Positions 27,384 through 34,755 of a stretch of 64,000 nt of DNA are shown piece by piece (position 1 is the stretch's first letter; each line of letters opens with the position of its first letter). The notes under the pieces were generated by a model. The model had not been told where the DNA came from and made no database searches. It saw only the letters and a program-made list of their open reading frames with translations. The position numbers and the translations under genes are program-made. The stretch covers positions 157,182 to 221,181 of the forward strand of contig NZ_JBMERR010000004.1 in assembly GCF_048820915.1 (NCBI RefSeq), in the 5' to 3' direction. The stretch comes from Cribrihabitans_A pelagius. Its GTDB lineage: Bacteria; Pseudomonadota; Alphaproteobacteria; Rhodobacterales; Rhodobacteraceae.

Positions 27384-29087
27384 TTAGCTCCGCCCCGGCG
27401 CGGCAAAACCGCTGAGCGCCTCCAGCACCAGTTCCGGGAAGGTATAGAGCAGCAGCGTGCCCGCGTCGCGGCAGACCCGCAGCTGGCTTCCGTCCTCCCC
27501 CGGTATTACCGCGCGCAGCCGGTCCAGCGGCGTGGTGCGGTCGTCGCCGCCGTGCAGGTAGACAGAGCGCACCCCGGCGCCCGGCCCCGCACCGTTGCCC
27601 TTGCCGCCGCCGGCGCCGTGCCGCAACACGGGCAAATCGGCGGCGAACCCGGCCCCCTTCTGGGCCAGGAAGAGCTCCTGGCTCAGGTTCATAACGCCGC
27701 GCAGGTCGAGCTGTTCGAGCAGGTGCCGCTCGTGGCTGCCCTCGGCCGATTGCGCGTAGAGCAGGGCCTCGTAGCCGCCGGGCCAGCCGGTCACCAGCCA
27801 CGGCAGCAGCCGTGGCGGATGGTCCGCGAGCAGCACCGCCGCACGGCTGAAACCCTTCAGCTTCGGCGGCGGCTGGTCCGGCAGCATCGGCCCGGTCGCT
27901 GCCGCCGCCACGACCCCCGGCACCCGGTCGCGCAGCCGCTCGGCCGCGGCGCGGGCAAACAGCGTGCCGCCGCGCTGCGCCAGCAGGATCGGCCGTTGCA
28001 GGTTTTCCTCCAGGATCAGAGTCTTGATCTGCTGCATGAAAGCTTCCACCGGGCGCTGGCCTGGCGGCACCGGGCTGGAGCTGCCATAGCCGCCGCGCAG
28101 AGGCGCATAGACCCGCAACCCCAGATGCCGCAAGCGCGGCTGCAGCCGCTGCACCGGGGCGATCACGTCCAGCAGCCCGTGCACATAGATCACCGGCCGC
28201 CCGGTGTCGGCGCCGAGCCGGAAATACTGAGTGCGCTGGCCGCCGGTGCCCAAAAGCTCCCGGCTGGGAGGCAGGCGTTCGCCGCGGGCAATGGCCAGAT
28301 CGCCCGCTTGTTCCTGCAGCAGGAACGCCACCAGCCGCACCAGTTCGGCCACGCCCGGCGCCCCGGCCCGGGCCGCGATCCGGTCCAGCGCCGCCAGCGC
28401 CTCTGCACCGGGCGCCTCCGCCCCCGCCATCAGCTCCCGCAGCGGCGCCAGGTCGGAGCCGCCAAGGCCAAGGGCGCCGGCCGCCCGCGCCACGGCATCG
28501 GAATGCCATTCGAACTCCAGCAGTTCCGCCATCGCGGCCACCGGCACCGCCTCCCCGGCACCGGACCAGACCGGGCGGCACAGAACCTTGCGCGCGGGCT
28601 CTGCGGTTTTCAGGACCACGGCATCGTTCCAGTTGAACTCCTTGCCGCGCAGCCGCTCCAGAAAGCCGCCCCAGCGGCGGCGGCTGCCCGGCGTCAGCTG
28701 CATGGCGGCGCCGGGGTCCCGGGTCCCGCCCCAGGTGCGCTGCTGCGCCCGGCGCGACATCCGCAGCAGGCGGCCGCGGTTGTCCGCCAGCAGCCAGGCC
28801 CGGGTGTTGTCGTCGTAGAAGTCGCGCGGATGCGGCCGCCCGGCGCGCACCCACTGCCCGTCCTGGATTTCCCGCGCGCGGCCGAAATGCGCCTGCAGGC
28901 CCGGCGCCGCTTTCGGCAGCTCCGGCGTCACCCGCCAGCCGCCGCAGGCGTTCGATCCGCCGGGCTGCTGGAACGGAGAGAAGCGGTCGAATTGCTCGGG
29001 CCGTATCATGGTTTCGTAAATGGCAGCGGCAATCTGGTCATGAGACAGCGCCGGACCGGGATAGAAGAGCGACACAGATGCCCCCAA
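27384..29087 (-). CDS. PAS and alpha/beta-hydrolase-like protein with degenerate active site
   Basis: A 567-residue protein. The N-terminal part (about 15-170) resembles the PAS-like sensor of LuxR/hydrolase fusions (AAAIYETMIRPEQFDRF; TRAWLLADNRGRLLRMSRRA). Residues about 195-265 (LGLGGSDLAPLRELMAG and APGVAELVRLVAFLLQE) look like a worn LuxR helix-turn-helix. The C-terminal 270 residues follow the alpha/beta-hydrolase pattern, with oxyanion-type YVHGLLD and an acidic GGDDRTTPL. The nucleophile elbow, however, reads LLAQRGG with Arg372 where Ser is expected, and the usual His position reads AGTLLLYTFPE with Thr544. It is therefore probably not a hydrolase. The frame is intact over 1.7 kb. 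A ligand sensor is one possibility. Confidence 0.7.
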   Translation of the reverse strand: MGASVSLFYPGPALSHDQIAAAIYETMIRPEQFDRFSPFQQPGGSNACGGWRVTPELPKAAPGLQAHFGRAREIQDGQWVRAGRPHPRDFYDDNTRAWLLADNRGRLLRMSRRAQQRTWGGTRDPGAAMQLTPGSRRRWGGFLERLRGKEFNWNDAVVLKTAEPARKVLCRPVWSGAGEAVPVAAMAELLEFEWHSDAVARAAGALGLGGSDLAPLRELMAGAEAPGAEALAALDRIAARAGAPGVAELVRLVAFLLQEQAGDLAIARGERLPPSRELLGTGGQRTQYFRLGADTGRPVIYVHGLLDVIAPVQRLQPRLRHLGLRVYAPLRGGYGSSSPVPPGQRPVEAFMQQIKTLILEENLQRPILLAQRGGTLFARAAAERLRDRVPGVVAAAATGPMLPDQPPPKLKGFSRAAVLLADHPPRLLPWLVTGWPGGYEALLYAQSAEGSHERHLLEQLDLRGVMNLSQELFLAQKGAGFAADLPVLRHGAGGGKGNGAGPGAGVRSVYLHGGDDRTTPLDRLRAVIPGEDGSQLRVCRDAGTLLLYTFPELVLEALSGFAAPGRS

Positions 29088-29430
29088 AGATGTTCAACCG
29101 CCTTCCCGGGCGCTCCGCCGGATGCGAGCAGGACAGCACCGCACACCCGCCGCTTGCGGGCGCCGGCCTGCCGCTTCCGCGGGACGGGGCAATTCTGGCT
29201 GAAACGTGGACACGGACAAATACACCACCCACCGGCCTTACACATGAGCGTCAAGACCGGTCCGGGCCTGGTCACCTGCGGGTAAAGCCGCCAGCAAGAA
29301 GGAATAGCTTTAGAAATTGTAAGTTTAAGGTATTTCAATCACCGATACACAAGGACTTAAATAAATACAACCCTAAATAGAACTCGCAGCGGCGCCAGTC
29401 CGCCGCCGCGGGCTGCCCCGACCCTTGCGG
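29088..29430. other. Intergenic region with an AT-rich island
   Basis: A 343-base gap between two minus-strand genes. Bases about 29285-29385 are strikingly AT-rich for this genome, with runs such as TTTAGAAATTGTAAGTTTAA and CTTAAATAAATACAA. The rest is normal high GC. No ORF with protein character was found. It lies 200-300 bases upstream of the degenerate hydrolase gene and directly downstream of the HIT gene, so it may carry a promoter or regulator site for the former. Confidence 0.6.
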
Positions 29431-29865
29431 TCAGCCCTGGCCGTCACCCGCCAGCGCCGCGCGGACCTGTGCCGCCTGCTGGCGGATCTGCTCCTTGTCG
29501 CCCATCTGGCCCGGCGGGCGCAGCTTGTCGCCCTCCCGGCGCGGCAGCACGTGCACATGCAGGTGGAACACCTCCTGGCCGCCGGCCGCCTCGTTGAACT
29601 GCTGCACAGTGACGCCCGGCGCGCCAAAGGCCCGCTGCACCGCCCGCGCCAGCTTCTGCACCGTTGCCATCACCGCGGCGATCTGCTCCGGGCTGGCATC
29701 GAGCAGATTGCGGCAGGGCGACTTGGGGATCACAAGCAGGTGCCCGTCGGCGCGCGGCATGATGTCCATGAAGGCCAGCGTGGCGCCGTCCTCGTAGACG
29801 GTTTCCGAGGGGATCTCGCCGCGCAGGATCTTGGCGAAGATGTTGTCGGGGTCATAGGCGGTCAT
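29431..29865 (-). CDS. HIT family protein
   Basis: A 144-residue histidine-triad nucleotide hydrolase/transferase. The signature HLHVHVLPR (HxHxH) lies at about residues 102-110, and the N-terminal DNIFAKILRGEIPSETVYED is typical of HinT/HIT proteins. The ATG at 29865 matches family length; a longer frame upstream adds unrelated residues. It probably hydrolyses phosphoramidates of purine nucleotides. It is followed on the minus strand by the AT-rich gap. Confidence 0.92.
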   Translation of the reverse strand: MTAYDPDNIFAKILRGEIPSETVYEDGATLAFMDIMPRADGHLLVIPKSPCRNLLDASPEQIAAVMATVQKLARAVQRAFGAPGVTVQQFNEAAGGQEVFHLHVHVLPRREGDKLRPPGQMGDKEQIRQQAAQVRAALAGDGQG

Positions 29866-30062
29866 CACTCTGTCTCCGTTCCGGTCAGCAGGGGCCGGGC
29901 TGCGGCGGCCAGCAAGCGCAGGCAAATCCCGCCCGCCCGTTCCGCGCCGCAGCCCGGCGGTTGCCCCAGGTTGTGCGCGGCGGCTGCCCGGAGGTCAAGC
30001 CCGGCGGCCGCCCGGAGCCCATTTGCGCCCGCGCTGTCCCGCCCCGCCTGCGGCAATTATTC

Positions 30063-30076
30063 TTGAGCCAGATCAA
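30063..30076 (+). promoter_or_regulatory. FNR/FnrL-type box upstream of ctaD
   Basis: TTGAGCCAGATCAA matches the TTGAY-N4-ATCAA consensus of FnrL in all but one position. It lies 10 bases upstream of the -35 element of the predicted ctaD promoter and is centred near -51 relative to the likely start of transcription. Confidence 0.6.
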
Positions 30077-30085
30077 ACTCCGGCA

Positions 30086-30114
30086 TTGAAGGCATTGGCG
30101 CCCCGCTCTAAAAC
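30086..30114 (+). promoter_or_regulatory. Predicted sigma70 promoter of ctaD
   Basis: TTGAAG (30086-30091), a 17-base spacer, then TAAAAC (30109-30114). It lies in the 318-base gap between the HIT gene and ctaD, 70 bases before the start codon. The rest of the gap (29866-30062) shows no gene. Confidence 0.5.
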
Positions 30115-30183
30115 CCGCATGAGTCTAAGGCCGCCCGGAGTTCCTCCCCGTGGCCTTTCGTTTATGCAACAGGAGGCACCTAA

Positions 30184-31857
30184 ATGGCAGACGCAGCCAT
30201 TCATGGTCACGGCCACGAGGACGACCGCGGCTTTTTCACCCGCTGGTTCATGAGCACGAACCACAAGGATATTGGCATTCTCTACCTGATCGTCTCGGCG
30301 ATCGCAGGTCTCATTTCCGTCATCTTCACCGTTTACATGCGGCTGGAGCTGATGGACCCCGGCGTCCAGTACATGTGCCAGGAGGGCGCGCGGCTGTTTG
30401 CGGATGCCTCTGCGGAATGTACCCCGAACGGGCATCTGTGGAACGTGATGATCACCGCCCACGGCATCCTGATGATGTTCTTCGTGGTGATCCCGGCGCT
30501 GTTCGGCGGCTTCGGCAACTACTTCATGCCGCTGCAGATCGGCGCGCCGGACATGGCGTTCCCGCGGATGAACAACCTCAGCTTCTGGATGTATGTCGCA
30601 GGCACCTCGCTGGCGGTGCTCTCGGTTGTCTCCCCGGGCGGCAATGACCAGCTGGGCTCCGGCGTCGGCTGGGTTCTCTACCCGCCGCTCAGCGTCAATG
30701 AAGGCGGCTACTCGATGGATCTGGCGATCTTCGCCGTGCACGTCTCCGGCGCGTCCTCGATCCTCGGCGCGATCAACATGATCACCACGTTCCTGAACAT
30801 GCGCGCCCCAGGCATGACCCTGTTCAAGGTGCCGCTGTTCTCCTGGTCGATCTTCGTCACCTCCTGGCTGATCCTGCTGAGCCTGCCGGTGCTGGCCGGC
30901 GCCATCACCATGCTGCTGATGGACCGCAACTTCGGCTTCACCTTCTTTGATGCGGCTGGCGGCGGCGACCCGATCCTGTACCAGCACATCCTGTGGTTCT
31001 TCGGCCACCCGGAAGTGTACATCGTGATCCTGCCCGGCTTCGGCATCATCAGCCACGTGATCGCCACCTTCGCGCGCAAGCCGGTCTTCGGCTACCTGCC
31101 GATGGTCTGGGCGATCATCGCGATTGGCGTGCTGGGCTTCGTGGTCTGGGCGCACCACATGTACACCGTCGGCATGTCGCTGAACCAGCAGGCCTACTTC
31201 ATGCTCGCCACCATGGTGATCGCGGTGCCCACCGGCGTGAAGGTGTTCTCCTGGATCGCCACTATGTGGGGCGGCTCGATCGAGTTCAAGGCGCCGATGA
31301 TGTTCGCCTTCGGCTTCCTGTTCCTGTTCACCGTCGGCGGCGTGACCGGCGTGGTGCTGAGCCAGGCCGCCGTGGACCGTGCTTACCACGACACCTATTA
31401 CGTGGTTGCCCACTTCCACTACGTGATGTCGCTTGGCGCCGTGTTTGCGATCTTTGCGGGCGTCTACTACTACTTCGGCAAGATGACCGGCCGCCAGTAC
31501 AACGAACTGGGCGCCCAGATCCACTTCTGGCTGTTCTTCATCGGCGCCAACCTGACGTTCTTCCCGCAGCACTTCCTGGGCCGCCAGGGCATGCCGCGCC
31601 GCTACATCGACTACCCGGACGGCTTTGCCTTCTGGAACAAGATCTCGTCGATCGGTGCGTTCATCTCCTTCGCCTCCTTCCTGTTGTTCTTTGGTGTGGT
31701 GATCTACTCGCTGCTGCGCGGCGCACGCGTCACCCAGAACAACTACTGGAACGAATACGCGGACACGCTGGAATGGACCCTGCCCTCGCCGCCGCCCGAG
31801 CACACCTTCGAAATCCTGCCCAAGCAGGAAGAATGGGACCGCTCGCACTCGCATTGA
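30184..31857 (+). CDS. ctaD: Cytochrome c oxidase subunit I (aa3 type)
   Basis: A 557-residue haem-copper oxidase core subunit with 12 transmembrane helices. HGILMMFFVV holds a haem a ligand. WFFGHPEVYIVILPGFG holds the CuB His and the cross-linked Tyr. WAHHMYTVG gives further CuB ligands. HFHYVMSLGAVFAIFAG holds the haem a3 and a ligands. The D-channel pattern (NNLSFWMYVAG region) and K-channel residues place it in the A1 family. The start has a strong AGGAGG site. It stands alone here, followed by a terminator; coxB and coxC are not adjacent, as is usual in Rhodobacterales. Confidence 0.97.
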   Translation: MADAAIHGHGHEDDRGFFTRWFMSTNHKDIGILYLIVSAIAGLISVIFTVYMRLELMDPGVQYMCQEGARLFADASAECTPNGHLWNVMITAHGILMMFFVVIPALFGGFGNYFMPLQIGAPDMAFPRMNNLSFWMYVAGTSLAVLSVVSPGGNDQLGSGVGWVLYPPLSVNEGGYSMDLAIFAVHVSGASSILGAINMITTFLNMRAPGMTLFKVPLFSWSIFVTSWLILLSLPVLAGAITMLLMDRNFGFTFFDAAGGGDPILYQHILWFFGHPEVYIVILPGFGIISHVIATFARKPVFGYLPMVWAIIAIGVLGFVVWAHHMYTVGMSLNQQAYFMLATMVIAVPTGVKVFSWIATMWGGSIEFKAPMMFAFGFLFLFTVGGVTGVVLSQAAVDRAYHDTYYVVAHFHYVMSLGAVFAIFAGVYYYFGKMTGRQYNELGAQIHFWLFFIGANLTFFPQHFLGRQGMPRRYIDYPDGFAFWNKISSIGAFISFASFLLFFGVVIYSLLRGARVTQNNYWNEYADTLEWTLPSPPPEHTFEILPKQEEWDRSHSH

Positions 31858-31881
31858 GCAGCGTGAGATACTGAGATCAGG

Positions 31882-31916
31882 AAAGGCCCCGGCGCAGCTG
31901 CTCCGGGGCCTTTTTT
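31882..31916 (+). terminator. Rho-independent terminator of ctaD
   Basis: AAAGGCCCCGG (31882-31892), a 10-base loop and CCGGGGCC (31903-31910), followed by TTTTTT. It lies 25 bases after the ctaD stop. Confidence 0.9.
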
Positions 31917-32007
31917 CTTCGGAACCCGCCATCACCGCAGGCAGTGGACACGGCCGCGCGCTGCCACATCTTTAAGGACAGGACCTACCTTCCGGACACA
32001 GCCCGCC

Positions 32008-32487
32008 ATGCCCTACAGCTGGACCCGACCGCAGCCCGGCAGCGAACGTGAACTGCACCTTTGGCCGCATCAGTCGCTGGCGCCGCAGGGCTATGTGCGC
32101 TTCCTCGGCGCCACCGCGGCGCTGATCTGCGTGCCGCTGATCGCGGTGCTGGGGTCATTGGTGCTGTGGGGGCTGCTGCCCTTCGTGCTGCTGGCGCTGT
32201 TCGGCATGAAGTTCGCGCTCGACCGCAGCCGCCGCGACCGGCAGATCCTGGAAGTGCTCACGCTCGGCCCAATCGACGCGCGGCTGGAGCGCTCAACTGC
32301 CCGCGGCACCCAGAATTGGCAGTGCAACCGCTACTGGACCAGTGTCGAGCTGCACCGGGACGACGGTCCGGTGCCCAATTACGTGACACTGAAAGGCGGC
32401 GGCCGCGAGGTCGAGATCGGCGCCTTCCTCTGCGAGGCGGAACGCCTGGCCCTCTACGGCGACCTCAAGGCCGCCTTCGCCCGCTGA
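32008..32487 (+). CDS. DUF2244 domain membrane protein
   Basis: A 159-residue protein of the DUF2244 family, which is usually near cytochrome oxidase genes in alphaproteobacteria. Two adjacent transmembrane helices (about residues 33-68: ALICVPLIAVLGSLVLWG and LLPFVLLALFGMKFAL) are followed by a soluble domain with LTLGPIDARLER and VELHRDDGPVPNYVTL. It comes 92 bases after the ctaD terminator, on the same strand. A role in oxidase assembly is suggested only by neighbourhood. Confidence 0.85.
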   Translation: MPYSWTRPQPGSERELHLWPHQSLAPQGYVRFLGATAALICVPLIAVLGSLVLWGLLPFVLLALFGMKFALDRSRRDRQILEVLTLGPIDARLERSTARGTQNWQCNRYWTSVELHRDDGPVPNYVTLKGGGREVEIGAFLCEAERLALYGDLKAAFAR

Positions 32488-32567
32488 ACCCGACACCGGC
32501 GACCGCACCGCGGCGGCGAATGCCCCGCGCAATAGGCGCAGGATCCGCGGGCAGTTCCCGTCGCTAT

Positions 32568-32723
32568 GGGTATTTGCAGTCAGAAAGTGGCTGCGGACCG
32601 TGCGGGTTCCCCATGGAGGAAACCCCGCCGCGCGGGACCAGCGGGCACCCGCTGCCCCGCAACAGTAAAAAAACCCCGCGCGCGGGGCGCGGCGCATGTG
32701 CCACTTTCGGACTGAAAATACCC
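32568..32723. repeat. Inverted pair of a short intergenic repeat
   Basis: Bases 32568-32591 (GGGTATTT, then CAGTCAGAAAGTGGC) reappear in inverted form at 32700-32723 (GCCACTTTCGG, then ACTGAAAATACCC) with three mismatches. The pair encloses the terminator of the convergent GatB/YqeY gene. Related copies occur at 39808-39831 and 51234-51258. Confidence 0.8.
32667..32688 (-). terminator. Rho-independent terminator of the GatB/YqeY gene
   Basis: On the minus strand CCCCGCG/CGCGGGG (32674-32687) is followed by seven T residues (A-run 32667-32673 on the plus strand), 66 bases after the stop codon. Confidence 0.75.
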
Positions 32724-32753
32724 GCGCCGCAGGCAACCAAAATCTACACGGCG

Positions 32754-33227
32754 TCAGCAGCCGCCCTGGGCGCAGAGCTGGTCTTTGACCAGCGGGCCCG
32801 CTTTGGCGAAATCCATCTGGCCGGTGTACTTCGCCTTCAGCGCCGCCATCACCTTGCCCATGTCGCGAATCGACTCGGCGCCGGTGTCCGCCACCGCCGC
32901 CTTCACCGCACCTTCGACTTCCTCGTCGCTCAGCTGCTTGGGCAGGAACTCCTCGATGATGGCGATTTCGCCCAGTTCCTGCTCGGCCAGGTCCAGCCGC
33001 CCGCCCTCTTCATAGGCGCGCGCGCTTTCCTTGCGCTGCTTGGTCATCTTGCCAAGGATGGCAAGGATTTCCTCATCCCCGATGCCGCCCTCCTCGCCAT
33101 CGGCGCGGGCGGCGATTTCCCGGTCCTTGATCGCTGCGTTGATCAGCCGCAGCGTACACAGCCGGTCTGCCGCCTTGTCCTTCATCGCCAGCTTCAGGGC
33201 CTGGTTGACCCGGGTTTGCGTATCCAT
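32754..33227 (-). CDS. GatB/YqeY domain protein
   Basis: A 157-residue protein of the YqeY family, resembling the C-terminal tRNA-interacting domain of GatB. Visible features are DRLCTLRLINAAIKDREI, KMTKQRKESARAYEEGGR, EEFLPKQLSDEEVEGAV and MGKVMAALKAKYTGQMD. The start ATG at 33227 gives the standard N-terminus DTQTRVNQALKLAMKDK. It may take part in tRNA-dependent amidation or have another RNA-related role, not proven. It diverges from carA, an arrangement common in this group. Confidence 0.92.
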   Translation of the reverse strand: MDTQTRVNQALKLAMKDKAADRLCTLRLINAAIKDREIAARADGEEGGIGDEEILAILGKMTKQRKESARAYEEGGRLDLAEQELGEIAIIEEFLPKQLSDEEVEGAVKAAVADTGAESIRDMGKVMAALKAKYTGQMDFAKAGPLVKDQLCAQGGC

Positions 33228-33479
33228 CTTTCTGAGCATCCTTGTGGTTGCCGGACACCGATGGTTAGCCATTTTGCCCCCCCAGCGCAAGCTCACCGCC
33301 CCGGCAGCGCCGCGCCGACCCCGCGTCAAGCCAGTGCCGCCCCCAGCGCCGGCCCCGGCGTTACCCCCCGGCGCCAGCCGATGTTCAGCCCCGCCCCTGC
33401 CCGGCACGGCGGCAGGCTTGACCCGCGCCACCCCGCCCCCTAAAAGCCGATGGATTTCACCCGCATGGAGACTCGCGCA

Positions 33480-34640
33480 ATGGCCGCATCTGCCCCGTCC
33501 AAGCCCACCGCCTGCCTGGCGCTCGCCGATGGCACCGTCTTTTACGGCACCGGCTTCGGCGCCACCGGCGAGACCGTGGCCGAGCTCTGCTTCAACACCG
33601 CGATGACCGGCTATCAGGAGATCATGACCGATCCCTCTTATGCGGGCCAGATCGTCACCTTCACCTTCCCGCATATCGGCAACACCGGCACGACGCCGGA
33701 GGATGACGAGACCGGCGATCCGAAAGCGGCGGGCATGGTGGTGAAATGGGATCCGGCGCCGGCCTCGAACTGGCGCGCGGCGGAAGAGCTGAAGGCCTGG
33801 CTGGCGCGCACCGGCCGCATCGCCATCGGCGGCATCGACACCCGCCGCCTGACCCGGGCGATCCGCCAGCAGGGCGCGCCGCATGTGGCGCTGGCGCATG
33901 ACCCGGAGGGCAATTTCGACATCGAGGCGCTGGTCGCCAAGGCCCGCGCCTGGCCGGGGCTGGAGGGCATGGACCTGGCCAAGGATGTCTCCTGCGCCCA
34001 AAGTTACCGCTGGGACGAGATGCGCTGGGCCTGGCCGGAGGGCTTTAGCCGCCAGGAGGCGCCCCAGCACAAGGTGGTCGCGGTCGACTACGGCGCCAAG
34101 CGCAATATTCTGCGCTGTCTGGCCTCGGCGGGCTGTGATGTGACCGTGCTGCCCGCCACCGCCACCGCCGAGGAGGTGCTGGCGCATAACCCCGACGGGC
34201 TGTTCCTCTCCAACGGGCCCGGCGACCCGGCGGCGACTGGCGCATATGCGGTGCCGATGATCCAGGACATCCTGAAGACCGGCATCCCAGTCTTCGGCAT
34301 CTGCCTTGGCCATCAGATGCTGGCGCTGGCGCTGGGGGCCAAGACTGTGAAGATGAACCACGGCCACCACGGCGCCAACCACCCGGTGAAGGAGCACGCC
34401 ACCGGCAAGGTGGAGATCACCTCGATGAACCACGGCTTCGCTGTGGATGCCCAGAGCCTGCCGGAGGGCGTCGAAGAGACCCATGTCTCCCTGTTCGACG
34501 GCTCCAACTGCGGCATCCGCCTCTCCGGCCGCCCGGTTTATTCGGTGCAGCACCACCCGGAAGCCAGCCCCGGCCCGCAGGACAGCTTCTACCTGTTCGA
34601 ACGCTTCGCCGAGGCGATGGCGGAGCGCAAATCCGCGTGA
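33480..34640 (+). CDS. carA: Carbamoyl-phosphate synthase small subunit
   Basis: A 386-residue glutamine amidotransferase subunit that supplies ammonia to CarB for arginine and pyrimidine synthesis. The N-terminal domain has LADGTVFYGTGFGATGE and TAMTGYQEIMTDPSYAGQI. The amidotransferase domain has DYGAKRNILR, FLSNGPGDP, the nucleophile Cys in FGICLGHQMLALALG, and VQHHPEASPGP. In-frame ATGs at 33450 and 33465 exist. 33480 is preferred because GGAG lies 11 bases upstream and the N-terminus then fits the family. The downstream gap holds CtrA-like sites. Confidence 0.95.
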   Translation: MAASAPSKPTACLALADGTVFYGTGFGATGETVAELCFNTAMTGYQEIMTDPSYAGQIVTFTFPHIGNTGTTPEDDETGDPKAAGMVVKWDPAPASNWRAAEELKAWLARTGRIAIGGIDTRRLTRAIRQQGAPHVALAHDPEGNFDIEALVAKARAWPGLEGMDLAKDVSCAQSYRWDEMRWAWPEGFSRQEAPQHKVVAVDYGAKRNILRCLASAGCDVTVLPATATAEEVLAHNPDGLFLSNGPGDPAATGAYAVPMIQDILKTGIPVFGICLGHQMLALALGAKTVKMNHGHHGANHPVKEHATGKVEITSMNHGFAVDAQSLPEGVEETHVSLFDGSNCGIRLSGRPVYSVQHHPEASPGPQDSFYLFERFAEAMAERKSA

Positions 34641-34672
34641 AAATCCCCGGCCCGAGGTACTTTGACGGGTGG

Positions 34673-34698
34673 TTAACAGCGCGTTAACCACTTCTTAA
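34673..34698 (+). promoter_or_regulatory. Triple CtrA half-site array before the glycosyltransferase gene
   Basis: Three TTAA boxes at 34673-34676, 34684-34687 and 34695-34698 are separated by exactly seven bases each. This makes two overlapping copies of the CtrA consensus TTAA-N7-TTAA. The first also has the trailing C. The flanking GTGGTTAAC / GTTAACCAC (34669-34691) is a 9-bp perfect inverted repeat. It lies 57 bases upstream of the glycosyltransferase start. Confidence 0.65.
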
Positions 34699-34755
34699 GC
34701 CGCGCCCGCAAGCCTGCCCTCCAAGAGTATTTTTCCGGGGCGGACGGGCGGAGGC

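Noticed and set aside
29006..29338. Minus-strand frame starting in the AT-rich island (KYLKLTISKAIP...)
   Set aside because: Only the first residues look protein-like because of the AT-rich DNA. It then overlaps the start of the PAS/hydrolase-like gene in another frame.
30073..31935. Minus-strand 620-codon open frame opposite ctaD
   Set aside because: His/Asp/Arg-rich shadow of cytochrome oxidase; ctaD is unambiguous.
34715..34745. CCTCCAAGAGTATTTTTCCGG upstream of the glycosyltransferase as a further repeat copy (quoted in part: GAGTATTTTTCCGG)
   Set aside because: It shares only part of the repeat core and lacks the GTCAGAAAGTGG block, so it was not counted as a copy.
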